A stretch of DNA of 55,258 bases, from positions 1 to 55,258 of the forward strand of contig WGLW01000053.1 in NCBI GenBank assembly GCA_016125405.1, given 5' to 3'. Origin of the DNA: Alphaproteobacteria bacterium (GTDB lineage Bacteria; Pseudomonadota; Alphaproteobacteria; Caulobacterales; Hyphomonadaceae). Shown in pieces: positions 32,793 to 41,399 of this stretch (position 1 is its first letter; every line of letters starts with the position of its first letter). The position numbers and the translations under genes are program-made. The notes under the pieces are model-generated. The model ran no database searches and had not been told where the DNA came from. It was given only the letters and a program-made list of their open reading frames with translations.

Positions 32793-33197
32793 TTAGCGGT
32801 TCGGCGGCGGGTGGGGCAGTCGGTCGGAAGCGCGGAAATATCGACGCGCATGATCCACCAGCTCTCCATCCGTGGGATGGTTGACGGTCTCAATGCCCAC
32901 AATGCGATCCATCAGCTTTGGATCATGGTGGTGGATGTGCTTGACCAATTCGATCTTGGCGTTCGCCGGACCCATGATCAGCACTGCGGAGGCGTCGGCC
33001 ACGGACTGCGCCACATCATGAAAGTAGGCCTGGTTTTCCTTCGCGTGGCCGCTGCCGATGGAGTTTGCCTTGTGATGGATGTGGCGGGTCGGATCATGAG
33101 GATGGATGGCGAAGGCCTCGGTGGCGTTCCGGCCAATGAAAAACACGCGCGCCTCAAGGTGGTCGATCCAGATCGCTGCATGATGATGGCCTGACAT
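32793..33197 (-). CDS. eRF1-like (baeRF/translational-machinery) small protein, His-rich
   Basis: A 134-residue protein beginning MSGHHHAAIWIDHLEARVFF behind GGAGGCGAT, a strong site that rejects the longer frame. It has many histidines (HIHHKANS, HIHHHDPKL) and the pattern HDVAQSVADASAVLIMGPAN, then KLMDRIVGIETVNHPTDGEL. This is the layout of bacterial eRF1-domain-like proteins often labelled translational machinery protein. Their role in bacteria is poorly known; ribosome association is proposed for the superfamily. Its divergent neighbour at 33284 belongs to a related group. Confidence 0.7.
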   Translation of the reverse strand: MSGHHHAAIWIDHLEARVFFIGRNATEAFAIHPHDPTRHIHHKANSIGSGHAKENQAYFHDVAQSVADASAVLIMGPANAKIELVKHIHHHDPKLMDRIVGIETVNHPTDGELVDHARRYFRASDRLPHPPPNR

Positions 33198-33283
33198 GAA
33201 ATCGCCTCCTTGGTTCGTCGGCAGAATGCGCAGGGTTTGCGTCAGCCAATTTGAGCCAGAACAAGGGTCGGGAGGAAAATCAG

Positions 33284-33748
33284 TTGCAGACTGGGCCGGC
33301 AAAGATCGGTGCGGTGGAACTCGCCATGGACCCGGAAAGGTTGCTTTTGGTCGTCGCCAACGCTGATTTCGCGCGCTTTTTTGAGCAACGAGGCCCTGCG
33401 GCGCCGCTCGTCGAGTCGCCCTCCTTGCGAGTTCTGGTCGACGATCTGGCCGGTCCTGGGGAGGCGCCGCTCCAGGGAGATCTTATCGACGACATTTTTA
33501 TGATCGAAGGTCGTCGGCGCGCCTTCTTCTTCCATGTCGCGCAGTCAATCGACCGCGCCGCCCGGGAATGTGACGCCAGCCGGCTTGCCTTGTTTGCGCC
33601 GCCTGCAGTGCTCTGCTCCATAAGGGACGGCCTTGGTCGGGAAACAAGGCGGCTGCTTGCCTGCGAACTCGCGGTCGACCTTGCGGGGAGGTCTCTCGAA
33701 GAGATCGAAACGAACCTGCGTGAACATTGCGGTTCGATCGACGCGTGA
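33284..33748 (+). CDS. Host-attachment/baeRF-like protein
   Basis: A 154-residue protein. The core begins LLLVVANADFARFFEQRGPA and includes FFFHVAQSIDRAARECDASR and LALFAPPAVLCSIRDGLGRE, the pattern of the family annotated as required for attachment to host cells, now regarded as bacterial eRF1-like. TTG at 33284 is preferred because GGGAGG lies eight bases upstream; ATG 33326 is an alternative without a good site. It diverges from the His-rich eRF1-like gene, with a weak FNR-like sequence (TTGAGCCAGAACAA, 33251-33264) between them. Confidence 0.65.
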   Translation: MQTGPAKIGAVELAMDPERLLLVVANADFARFFEQRGPAAPLVESPSLRVLVDDLAGPGEAPLQGDLIDDIFMIEGRRRAFFFHVAQSIDRAARECDASRLALFAPPAVLCSIRDGLGRETRRLLACELAVDLAGRSLEEIETNLREHCGSIDA

Positions 33749-34051
33749 CCTTTCAGCTCTGTCGACATCGCACTCGACAACCCGCTACCATCTCATTCTG
33801 GGTCTGAGAGTTCTGGCGATATCTTCCTCGCCTGAGAACGATATTTTCCAGGTCGAACGATCCTGTAGTCCGGAGCCGAATGTCGAGCTTTGACGCCCTT
33901 GGCGTCTATCCTTGGCTCGTGAGGCTCCCGCTTGCCGCATTTGCAGGCGGAAGCGTTTCGACTCGCCCCTTGATTGGGTACGTGAGCGTTCCGGACAGGG
34001 ATAGCGCCCAATCCCGCCCCCATTCTCCGGTCAAGGGCCAGGATCGGTCTG
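33749..34051. other. Gene-free interval before the universal stress gene
   Basis: No convincing coding frame is seen on either strand. Frames that stay open lack ribosome sites and recognisable sequence. The FNR box at 34052 ends this interval. Confidence 0.5.
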
Positions 34052-34065
34052 TTGACGTCGATCAA
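34052..34065. promoter_or_regulatory. FNR/FixK box, perfect, upstream of the universal stress gene
   Basis: TTGACGTCGATCAA matches at all defined positions. CATATT at 34087-34092 lies where a class II-dependent -10 would be expected, giving initiation about 20 bases before the ATG at 34123. Confidence 0.7.
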
Positions 34066-34122
34066 TCCGCAGACGGACGCGGGGCTCATATTGAGGCCGA
34101 TCGTTCAAGGCGGATGTTCCAA

Positions 34123-34962
34123 ATGAATTACCACAACATTCTGGTTCTCGTGGATGCAGGCAAAGCTTCAAAAGCTCGCCTTGCGGTCGCCATCGACCTT
34201 GCGCGGCGCTGCAATGCTTCGCTGACGGGTGTGTTTCTGAGTACGACTTTTCTTGCGACATTCGGGGCGCGCGAGGCTGTGGCGTTCATGACGCCAGAGG
34301 ACATTTCGCGCCTGCTCGACGAGCAAGTCGCCGCGGTCAGCGCCGCCTCGGCGCGGGCGCGGACGCCTTTTGAATCGGCCGTCCGTGAAGCCGGCGTCCC
34401 GTGCTTCTGGGAGGAGGTATCGGGAGACGGCAGCGAATATCTGATCGCCGCGGCGCGTCGGCACGACCTGTCGATCCTGCCGAGTATTTGCCATGTCGGC
34501 GTGAGCGACCACGTCGTTTCCGCTGCCGAGGTTGGAATGGCGTGCGGGTCGCCCGTTCTCGTGGCGCCCGAAGGCAGGTACCAACCGCCCGCCGGGCGGA
34601 GGGTGCTGATCGCGTGGAAGGATTCGCGTGAAGCGGCCAGGGCGCTCAACGACGCCTGGCCAATTCTCTGCCGGGCCGAGACCATTCAGGTCCTGAAGAT
34701 TGGTGATGAGGTGGAGGCGGCGCTTGATCCCATGCTGTTGCGGCAGCTCGCCCTGCACGGGTGTCCGGAGCCTCACGTCGTGGTGGACCGGGACAGTGAT
34801 GCTTCAACGGGCGAGATTCTCCGGCGCCACATCGGCGTGTCGGGCGCCGATCTTGTGGTGATGGGCCTCTATGGCCATTCGCGGCTTCGCGAGATCGTTC
34901 TTGGCGGCGTAAGCCGCGACCTGTTGCATGACACGCCGGCCGCCCTTCTCATGTCGCACTAG
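34123..34962 (+). CDS. Tandem-domain universal stress protein
   Basis: A 279-residue cytoplasmic protein with two Usp folds. The first starts NILVLVDAGKASKARLAVAI; the second starts RRVLIAWKDSREAARALNDA near residue 160 and ends with ADLVVMGLYGHSRLREIVLG and a SRDLLHDTPAALLMSH tail. The C-terminal G-xx-G-H-S motif of ATP-binding Usp proteins is visible in the second domain. ATG 34123 follows AAGGCGGA; ATG 34114 is possible. The perfect FNR box suggests low-oxygen induction, as known for universal stress genes of anaerobic regulons. Confidence 0.88.
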   Translation: MNYHNILVLVDAGKASKARLAVAIDLARRCNASLTGVFLSTTFLATFGAREAVAFMTPEDISRLLDEQVAAVSAASARARTPFESAVREAGVPCFWEEVSGDGSEYLIAAARRHDLSILPSICHVGVSDHVVSAAEVGMACGSPVLVAPEGRYQPPAGRRVLIAWKDSREAARALNDAWPILCRAETIQVLKIGDEVEAALDPMLLRQLALHGCPEPHVVVDRDSDASTGEILRRHIGVSGADLVVMGLYGHSRLREIVLGGVSRDLLHDTPAALLMSH

Positions 34963-35003
34963 AGGCCAGTGTCGGATACTTCGATTACGGAGGCGGCCGC
35001 GCC

Positions 35004-35396
35004 ATGGGTTCGATTTTTCACATTCGACTGACGCGTCTTGCAGCCCGCGTTCTCTTGCTGCTCGTGGTCCTCTTCGCGGTCGCGCTTCTGCTTGCTGCAA
35101 GCTGCGCCTCGTCGCAGCCCGCGACCCAGGTCGCCGTCGGTCGGGACATTGCGATTGCGCGCTGTTCGTCGTGCCATGCGATTGACGCAGAGGTCAGCGG
35201 CCCGAATCCCGAAGCGCCGCCCCTCAAGACCGTCCTCTGGCGCTACAACGAAGAAAGACTTGCGGACGATTTCATCGAAGCCGTCCGAGTGGGGCACGGC
35301 GACATGCCGGTTTTCGATTTCAATCCGGCAGGGACCGACGCGCTCATCGCCTATCTGAAATCGATCAAGTCGGCGCGCGACCCCGAAGCCGAATGA
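35004..35396 (+). CDS. Small membrane-anchored cytochrome c
   Basis: A 130-residue class I c-type cytochrome. A long N-terminal hydrophobic segment (residues 12-33) is either an uncleaved anchor or a signal ending near ASCASS. The heme motif CSSCH is at residues 54-58 and the methionine ligand is probably in GDMPVFDF near residue 101. The C-terminal helix reads DALIAYLKSIKS. The protein is closely similar to the one at 54290 (shared GPNPEAPPL and AYLKSI). It is 41 bases downstream of the universal stress gene and may share its promoter. Confidence 0.85.
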   Translation: MGSIFHIRLTRLAARVLLLLVVLFAVALLLAASCASSQPATQVAVGRDIAIARCSSCHAIDAEVSGPNPEAPPLKTVLWRYNEERLADDFIEAVRVGHGDMPVFDFNPAGTDALIAYLKSIKSARDPEAE

Positions 35397-35425
35397 AGCG
35401 CCTTATCGGCAGGACAAGCGGTCGA

Positions 35426-35439
35426 TTGATCGGCGTCAA
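35426..35439. promoter_or_regulatory. FNR/FixK box, perfect, between two cytochrome c genes
   Basis: TTGATCGGCGTCAA fits the consensus at all defined positions; its centre is 61 bases before the ATG at 35494. Confidence 0.7.
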
Positions 35440-35493
35440 GTAGCCATGGCGGCCGCCGTGCTTGGCTTGCGGCATCGAGAACGGGAGTTTCCA

Positions 35494-35823
35494 ATGCGCA
35501 CAGGGCTCTGTGTGGCGTTCACCATCGCCCTGACGGCTGCGCCCTCTTTCGCCCAGGACCGTGATGTAACGGCAATCTCGCGCGGGCTGGCTTATGCGCG
35601 GCAGTCCTGCAGTTCCTGTCATGCGGTCGACGCCGGCCAGAAGACGTCTCCCAATCCGAACGCGCCGTCATTTCAGTCGGTCGCGAACATGCCGGGAATG
35701 ACGCGCATCGCCCTCAACGTCTGGCTGCACACATCGCACCCGACGATGCCTCAATTGATCGTCGACCCCTACCGGATTGACGATCTTGCGGCCTATATGG
35801 CGACACTCAAATCGGACCGCTGA
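35494..35823 (+). CDS. Small periplasmic cytochrome c
   Basis: A 109-residue secreted cytochrome. The signal peptide ends at SFA (residue 20). The heme motif CSSCH is at residues 39-43, the methionine ligand is probably in THPTMPQL-like HTSHPTMPQL near residue 86, and the C-terminal helix is DDLAAYMATLK. GGGAG precedes the ATG. It is the intact relative of the remnant at 20712. Likely a soluble electron carrier to the cbb3 oxidase under low oxygen, judging from its FNR box and neighbours. Confidence 0.88.
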   Translation: MRTGLCVAFTIALTAAPSFAQDRDVTAISRGLAYARQSCSSCHAVDAGQKTSPNPNAPSFQSVANMPGMTRIALNVWLHTSHPTMPQLIVDPYRIDDLAAYMATLKSDR

Positions 35824-35856
35824 CCCGGGCGCCAGCCGAGCTTGGCCAGGCGACAG

Positions 35857-36441
35857 TCAAGCCAAGGTTTGGCCAAGCCGGCGTACGCGGGCAACCAGAA
35901 CTGCTGTCTTCTTGTCGTTGAGTTGGCCGACACCGCCGACAAAAGTTTCGCGGATCGGCTTGATGCCCGCCATGCCGAGAATGCCGCTTTCAAAGCCTTT
36001 GACGCCGTTGGCGCCGAAGATCAGGCGGTAGGCGGCCGAGGGCATACCCATGGTCACGATGACGCGGGCGGATTTTCCCTTCAGCATCTGCTGTGGCCAT
36101 TCCTTCATGCCGCCAGGTCCGATGGCGAAGTTGGCGCGGCAAAGTTGCTCGAAGAACGCCTTGACCAGAGCCGGCATGGTTCCAAGCCAGATGGGATAGA
36201 CAATGACGAGGTGATCGCACGCCTTCACTGCCTGCTGGGCGGAGAGGATCGACGGGGGCGGCGCCTTCATGAAATCGGCGGGATCGCGCATGATCGGCAC
36301 ATCCATCATTCCGATATCGACCCAACGAACCTGAGCGCCAGCTGCCCTGGCGCCTTCGCCGTATGCATCGGCCAGCAGGTGGCATAGATGCCGCGCAGAG
36401 CCATGCGGGTGACCCTGAATGATGCAAACCTTCTTCGGCAT
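35857..36441 (-). CDS. NAD(P)H:quinone oxidoreductase, flavodoxin-like fold
   Basis: A 194-residue FMN/FAD enzyme of the MdaB/KefF/NQO family. Visible are KVCIIQGHPHGSARHLCHLL at residues 4-23 (flavin phosphate loop), DHLVIVYPIWLGTMPALVKA near residues 76-95 with the conserved YP-W, and ANFAIGPGGMKEWPQQMLKG. It reduces quinones by two electrons. It diverges from the gene at 36573 over an FNR-like box, and converges on the small cytochrome gene. Confidence 0.85.
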   Translation of the reverse strand: MPKKVCIIQGHPHGSARHLCHLLADAYGEGARAAGAQVRWVDIGMMDVPIMRDPADFMKAPPPSILSAQQAVKACDHLVIVYPIWLGTMPALVKAFFEQLCRANFAIGPGGMKEWPQQMLKGKSARVIVTMGMPSAAYRLIFGANGVKGFESGILGMAGIKPIRETFVGGVGQLNDKKTAVLVARVRRLGQTLA

Positions 36442-36506
36442 GGCTCGGGCTCCGCGAGCAGCGTTCCAGGGTCAGAACTTCATTATGGATTTCCGCCCCT
36501 TGCTGC

Positions 36507-36520
36507 TTGATCTGGATCAC
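36507..36520. promoter_or_regulatory. FNR/FixK-like box, one mismatch, divergent
   Basis: TTGATCTGGATCAC differs in the final base only. The centre is 72 bases from the quinone reductase start on the minus strand and 60 bases from the start at 36573 on the plus strand. Confidence 0.5.
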
Positions 36521-36572
36521 ACCGGTCCGGCGCTGGCCCGGTACCTTTTGCATCGCGAAATGGGAGATCCAA

Positions 36573-36992
36573 ATGGCGTTGAAACAGGTCGTCCTCAGGC
36601 TCGCCCGCAATCCGGATTATCCGGAGGGAGACCCGACGCAGGGCTATGTCATCACGGCGCCGTTGACCGACGACGGACGGCTCGATGCCGAAGAGTGGAC
36701 AAACGTACGCACGAAATGTCGTGTCGTGCGATTCCGCGCGAACGAAGAACGCCATGCTGATGGGTTTCTTACCCATCGCGGCGCCCGATGGTTCATCCAC
36801 TACGACGAAGAAGGCGAGGGCGATGACGAGCCCGTTTACCGTCTCGGCGATCACCGGCTCGCGGTCGGCGAATACGTGACGATCGAGGAGAATGATGGGC
36901 CGTCCCTGACCTACCGCGTCACCGAACATGCGCCCGTTCAGCACGAGGAGCACCTCGACGACAAGGGCAGGATGGCCGCCGAAAAAGCCTGA
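36573..36992 (+). CDS. Hypothetical acidic protein (139 aa)
   Basis: A soluble protein starting MALKQVVLRLARNPDYPEGD behind GGGAGA. It has alternating beta-like segments (GYVITAPLTDDGRLDAEEW, TKCRVVRFRANEERHADGFL, RWFIHYDEEGEGDDEPVYRL, LAVGEYVTIEEN), giving an impression of a small beta-barrel or double-psi-like fold. No catalytic motif or family is recognised. The divergent FNR-like box and the following small membrane protein suggest a role in the low-oxygen programme. Confidence 0.75.
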   Translation: MALKQVVLRLARNPDYPEGDPTQGYVITAPLTDDGRLDAEEWTNVRTKCRVVRFRANEERHADGFLTHRGARWFIHYDEEGEGDDEPVYRLGDHRLAVGEYVTIEENDGPSLTYRVTEHAPVQHEEHLDDKGRMAAEKA

Positions 36993-37053
36993 GGCCGCGA
37001 AACGCCGGCTCCTGTCAAAACAAGTTCATTCTGTCCAAAAATGGAGAAAGCAG

Positions 37054-37149
37054 ATGTCTGGCGAAGACATGTTTGTCGCACTGGTCGTCGGCACGATGCT
37101 GACGTTCGCCATCGTTCTCGGCGCCGCCGCGTGGCTGACGCGCCGCTGA
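37054..37149 (+). CDS. 31-residue single-span membrane protein
   Basis: ATG at 37054 is preceded by GGAGAAAGCAG. The product is MSGEDMFVALVVGTML continuing FAIVLGAAAWLTRR: a short acidic start, one membrane helix at residues 7-27 and a basic end, so it should insert N-out/C-in. Such micro-proteins often accompany oxidases or transporters (CydX, CcoM and similar). It lies 61 bases after the hypothetical gene at 36573 and just before the M16 protease gene. Too short for family recognition. Confidence 0.6.
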   Translation: MSGEDMFVALVVGTMLTFAIVLGAAAWLTRR

Positions 37150-37175
37150 TCTCCAGTCGCGGCAAACGCGCAGGC

Positions 37176-40016
37176 GTGTCGGGTCTGCGCGCATTGTATC
37201 TTCTTCTGGTCGTTCTCTTTTTGCCGTGCGTTGCAACCGGTCAGGAAGAGTCGCCAGGGCCCGGTTCTTCCCTCCAGAACATCTTGCCCGATCCCGCCGT
37301 GAGGTTCGGTACACTGCCAAACGGCATGCGCTATGCCTTGATGCGGAATCTGTCGCCTCCCGGTCGGGTTTCGATCCGTTTTGAGATGAAGTTCGGCTCA
37401 CTTGACGAAGACGCCGATGAGCAGGGTCTGGCCCACTTTATTGAGCACATGGCCTTCAACGGGTCGCGCCACATTCCTGAAGGCGAAGCGGTCAAGATGC
37501 TTCAACGCCTTGGGCTGGCGTTCGGCGCTGACGCCAATGCGCAGACAAGCCTCGATCACACCAGTTACAAGTTCGATCTGCCACGGGCCGACGACGAAAC
37601 CCTCGACGAAGGGCTCTTTCTTGTTCGTGAAATCGCGAGCGAGCTGACTTTCGATTCGGCCGCCATCACACGAGAAAAGGGCGTTGTGCTTTCGGAAGAG
37701 CGTCGCGGAGACACATTCGTTCGGCAACGGATGCAACAGCAGCTGGACTTCCTGTTGCCAGGCGCCTATGCCGCCTCGCGCATGCCGATCGGTAAGGCCG
37801 AGGTGATCGAGCAGGCCACCCACGACCAGCTGCAAAGCCTTTATGATCGCTACTATCGTCCTGAACGGGCCTCGCTTGTCATCGTTGGCGATGTCGACGT
37901 CGACCGGCTGGAATCCCTGATCCGTGCGAAATTCAGCGACTGGAAGGGGCGCGGGCCAGGCGGTCGGGAGCCCGCACTCGACTATTCGTTTCCGCCGCAT
38001 CCGGCGGCGGCATCGGTCTTCACGCACAAGGACGGTGGAGATTCGATCGCGGTCTATTCGCTGTCGCCCTATGTGAATCATCCCGATACCGCAGCGAACC
38101 GTCAAGAACTCACTAAACTGGGTCTTGGCGTCGCCATCCTGAATCGCCGTCTTGAGCGAATGACGAACGGCCCTTCGCCTCCCTTCATGTCCGCCACCAT
38201 GCAGTCCGCCGACCTGCTCAGGGCGGCTAACGTCTCCAGCGCTCTGGTAATGGTAACGCCGGGCGGCTGGAGGAACGGGCTCGCAGCGCTGGAACAGGAA
38301 TGGCGGCGGGCCCTGCGCTATGGTTTTACGCAGCAGGAGTTGGAACAGCAGGCAACGGAGCTGCTTGCAGGAGCAGCAGAGGCTGAGCAGCGCGCTTCGA
38401 CCCGCACCAGCGGGCAGCTGTCCTCTCAGCTGTCGGAATCGATTCGAGAAGATGTCGTCTTCTCGACGCCGTCCGCCACACTTGCGCGCCTGAAAGGCTG
38501 GACACGCGACCTAACCGCAGCGGAGGTATCCGATGTTTTCCGGCGGCATATGACCGTTGACCAGCCCCGTTTCTTCCTGTCAACGACGTCCCCCGATCCC
38601 GGGGCCGACGAGGCGATGCCAGCCAAGTGGAGGGACGGGCTTGCCACGGCTGTTGCCCCGCCGACCGTGATAGCGCCGCCGTCTTTTGCCTACGTCGACT
38701 TCGGTCCTGTCGGGCGCGTCGCCAAGGACAAGCGATTGGCCGATATAGACGCGCGCCTGGTTACTTTCGCGAACCATGTTCGCCTGAACATCAAGCGCAC
38801 GACCTTCGAAAAAGACACGGTCCGCGTGTCGGTCCGGGTCGCGGGCGGAGCGATTGCGCTGGAAGAAGGGCCAATCGGCCTGTCGTCCCTGATGAAAGCG
38901 TTTTCCGCTGGCGGGCTTGAGAAGCATTCAGCCGATGATCTTAGGTCGATCATCGCCGGGCATCATGTTCAGCTCGGACTTTCCATCTCGCCCACCGCGT
39001 TCACGGCCGTCTACACGACGACGCCGGAGGACCTCACCTTTCAGCTTCAACTGGCGGCGGCCTATGTCGCGCATCCGGGCTATCGGCCAGAGGCCGAGCG
39101 CGCCTGGCGTCAAAGCCTCGTCCGCTCGTGGCCGCGACTGGACGCCGATCCCAAGAGCACGTTCGGCAACCGCGGCGTGCGCGAACTGACAGAAGGGGAT
39201 CGGCGACTGGGAAACGATCCGGCGGACGGAGAGTATGCGCGATCCTTCACAGAGCTCAAATCATGGCTCGATCCCTGGCTGTCGCGCGGCGCGATCGAGA
39301 TCGCCATCGTTGGCGATGTCGAGGAAGAGGCCGCCATCGCGGCCGTTGCGCAAACCTTCGGCGCCTTGCCAGAGCGCTCGGATGCGCCGGGTCCGACAGC
39401 TTCGCGCCACGAGATCAGGTTCAGGCCTCCCGGCGAACAGATCGTTCTCTATCACGGGGGCGAGGCGGATCAGGCGCTTGTCGATCTCTTCTGGCATGTC
39501 GATCTCGATCCTGATGCAGAGCCGCAGAAGGCGCGCGTCCTGGGCGTACTTGGCGCCTTGTTGCAACTGAAGGCGACAGAAAGAGTGCGCGAGGAGATGG
39601 GCGCAAGCTATGCGCCGTTAGCCGCATTTTCGTCGTCCAGTGTCTACCCGGGCCTCAGCTATCTTGTCGCCGGCGCCGAGGTGAAGCCCGCAGACGTGGA
39701 CAGGGTGGCGATGGCGTTTAGAAGTATCGCCGCGGACCTTGTCTCCGGCCGGATCAGCGCGGACGATCTCATGCGCGCCACTGCGCCGCTGCGAGAATCG
39801 CTGCCCACGCATGCATCGTCCAACGCATACTGGCTGGCGCTGCTTGCTGAGGCGCAGACGCGCCCGGGCCTGCTCAAGCGTTCGACCGTGCAGGAGATTG
39901 CGGCCAGCATCGATGCCGTTTCGCTGGACGATCTCAAGACCGCCGCGGTCCGCTGGCTCGCGCCTGGCATGGCCATACAATTGACAGTCCTTCCGCGCTC
40001 TGCGGCTGGCCGCTAG
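37176..40016 (+). CDS. M16-family zinc metalloprotease (PqqL/pitrilysin-like), secreted
   Basis: A 946-residue double-length insulinase-type protease. GTG 37176 gives a clean signal peptide (RALYLLLVVLFLPCVATG); the longer frame from 37041 is read out of the small membrane protein. The inverted zinc motif HFIEH is at residues 87-91, with the third ligand Glu in VVLSEERRGD about 75 residues on. Two catalytic-type halves and two inactive halves are recognisable (VIVGDVDVDRL and AIVGDVEEEAA repeat). The periplasmic enzyme would degrade peptides. Nearest FNR-like box is that at 36507, two genes upstream. Confidence 0.9.
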   Translation: MSGLRALYLLLVVLFLPCVATGQEESPGPGSSLQNILPDPAVRFGTLPNGMRYALMRNLSPPGRVSIRFEMKFGSLDEDADEQGLAHFIEHMAFNGSRHIPEGEAVKMLQRLGLAFGADANAQTSLDHTSYKFDLPRADDETLDEGLFLVREIASELTFDSAAITREKGVVLSEERRGDTFVRQRMQQQLDFLLPGAYAASRMPIGKAEVIEQATHDQLQSLYDRYYRPERASLVIVGDVDVDRLESLIRAKFSDWKGRGPGGREPALDYSFPPHPAAASVFTHKDGGDSIAVYSLSPYVNHPDTAANRQELTKLGLGVAILNRRLERMTNGPSPPFMSATMQSADLLRAANVSSALVMVTPGGWRNGLAALEQEWRRALRYGFTQQELEQQATELLAGAAEAEQRASTRTSGQLSSQLSESIREDVVFSTPSATLARLKGWTRDLTAAEVSDVFRRHMTVDQPRFFLSTTSPDPGADEAMPAKWRDGLATAVAPPTVIAPPSFAYVDFGPVGRVAKDKRLADIDARLVTFANHVRLNIKRTTFEKDTVRVSVRVAGGAIALEEGPIGLSSLMKAFSAGGLEKHSADDLRSIIAGHHVQLGLSISPTAFTAVYTTTPEDLTFQLQLAAAYVAHPGYRPEAERAWRQSLVRSWPRLDADPKSTFGNRGVRELTEGDRRLGNDPADGEYARSFTELKSWLDPWLSRGAIEIAIVGDVEEEAAIAAVAQTFGALPERSDAPGPTASRHEIRFRPPGEQIVLYHGGEADQALVDLFWHVDLDPDAEPQKARVLGVLGALLQLKATERVREEMGASYAPLAAFSSSSVYPGLSYLVAGAEVKPADVDRVAMAFRSIAADLVSGRISADDLMRATAPLRESLPTHASSNAYWLALLAEAQTRPGLLKRSTVQEIAASIDAVSLDDLKTAAVRWLAPGMAIQLTVLPRSAAGR

Positions 40017-40040
40017 AGGCGACACTGGTCCGGCCCGTCA

Positions 40041-41399
40041 TCAGACTGCGAGGCTATGACGACCAGGCTGTGCGCTCGCGAAGGCACGATCAAACGAGGC
40101 TGCGATGTTCCGGACATAGGGCCTGCCCCGCGCCGTGACCGAAAGATGGCGCCCGATGCGTCGGATCAGCCCGGCGGCTTCCAGGCCCGCGAGACGTCCG
40201 GCCGCTTCGCATTCGAGATCGTGAGGGACTTCGGCTTCGAACCTGCAGAGCAGGCTTTCGATAACGGCGGCAATGCGTTTGTCCTCCCAGGACATCCTGA
40301 GGCCCCTTACGACAGGCAGGTCGCCTCGCGCCGTAACGTCGCGATAGACAGAGGTATCTGGCGTGTTCTGATAGTACTGGTCTGACACGAATGAGATCGC
40401 AGACGCGCCGAGGCCGATCAGGGCAGGGCAGGCGTCGTCTGTATAGCCTTGGAAATTTCGCCGCAGCTCGCAGCGCTGTTCGGCGACTGCGAGACTATCG
40501 CCCGGCGCTGCGAAGTGATCGAAGCCGATCGGAACATATCCGGCGTGGCGCAAGGTAGCGGCGGCTGCTTCAGCTTGCCGAAATCTTTCCTCGCTGTCGG
40601 GAAGAAGCGATGCATCGATGGATTTCTGGTGCTTCTTGAACCACGGCACATGAGCATAGCCAAAGACGGCGACGCGGTCGGCGTCATGCGTTGCCGCAAA
40701 GGTGGCGGTTTCGATCACATCTGCAAGCGTTTCGCCCGGAAGACCGTACATGAGGTCCATATTGAGTTGGCGCACGCCTGCGGCTCTCAGCCTGTCGATC
40801 GCATGACGAACGAGTCCGGCAGGCTGGATTCGGTTGATCCTCGCCTGGACGGTCGGGTTGAGAACCTGAACGCCAAAACTCGCACGGGAGAGGCCGTTGC
40901 GCGCGTAGGCGCTGATTACCTCATCGGTTACGCCGCGTGGATCGAGTTCGGCGGCGATTTCGACGCCGGCATCGAACCGGAAGGCGCCGCGAAGGCGACC
41001 AAACAGCGCATCGATCTGCGCGCCGTTGAGAATGTCGGGAGAACCCCCGCCGAAGTGGACCCGCTTGACCGCGGCGCCTTGTGGCAACGCATCCCCGACG
41101 AGGCGAATCTCGCGATGAAGCGCTTCGAGATAGGCGTCTACCGGATTGCTGGCCGTCGGCACGCTGGTATGGCAACCGCAATACCAGCACAGGCGCTGGC
41201 AAAAAGGGATGTGTAGATAAAGAGAAATCGCCGCGTCCGGCGAAAGCCGCATGAGCGCTTCGCGCGCAGCCGACGCGGAGGTCTCGGCAAAAAGATTTGC
41301 CGGAGGATAGCTGGTGTAGCGAGGCAGCGTCTCCATTGCCCATTCAGGCAGATATGCGCCCGGCGAGTCCTGTTCGCGGATGGTCGTGGCGGTCATCAT
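40041..41399 (-). CDS. hemN: Oxygen-independent coproporphyrinogen III oxidase
   Basis: A 452-residue radical SAM enzyme converting coproporphyrinogen III to protoporphyrinogen IX without oxygen. The iron-sulfur motif is C67-x3-C71-x2-C74 followed by C76 (PFCQRLCWYCGCH), and HFGGGSPDIL, LDPRG, RASFGVQ and NMDLMYGLPGET follow in the HemN order. The start ATG at 41399 overlaps the stop of the upstream 86-residue protein in ATGA. Co-location with cbb3 genes fits the need for heme at low oxygen; the FNR-like box at 41740 lies upstream of this two-gene unit. Confidence 0.94.
   Translation of the reverse strand: MMTATTIREQDSPGAYLPEWAMETLPRYTSYPPANLFAETSASAAREALMRLSPDAAISLYLHIPFCQRLCWYCGCHTSVPTASNPVDAYLEALHREIRLVGDALPQGAAVKRVHFGGGSPDILNGAQIDALFGRLRGAFRFDAGVEIAAELDPRGVTDEVISAYARNGLSRASFGVQVLNPTVQARINRIQPAGLVRHAIDRLRAAGVRQLNMDLMYGLPGETLADVIETATFAATHDADRVAVFGYAHVPWFKKHQKSIDASLLPDSEERFRQAEAAAATLRHAGYVPIGFDHFAAPGDSLAVAEQRCELRRNFQGYTDDACPALIGLGASAISFVSDQYYQNTPDTSVYRDVTARGDLPVVRGLRMSWEDKRIAAVIESLLCRFEAEVPHDLECEAAGRLAGLEAAGLIRRIGRHLSVTARGRPYVRNIAASFDRAFASAQPGRHSLAV

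Noticed and set aside
33251-33264. FNR box between the two eRF1-like genes
   Set aside because: TTGAGCCAGAACAA has two deviations from the consensus; kept only as a weak remark.
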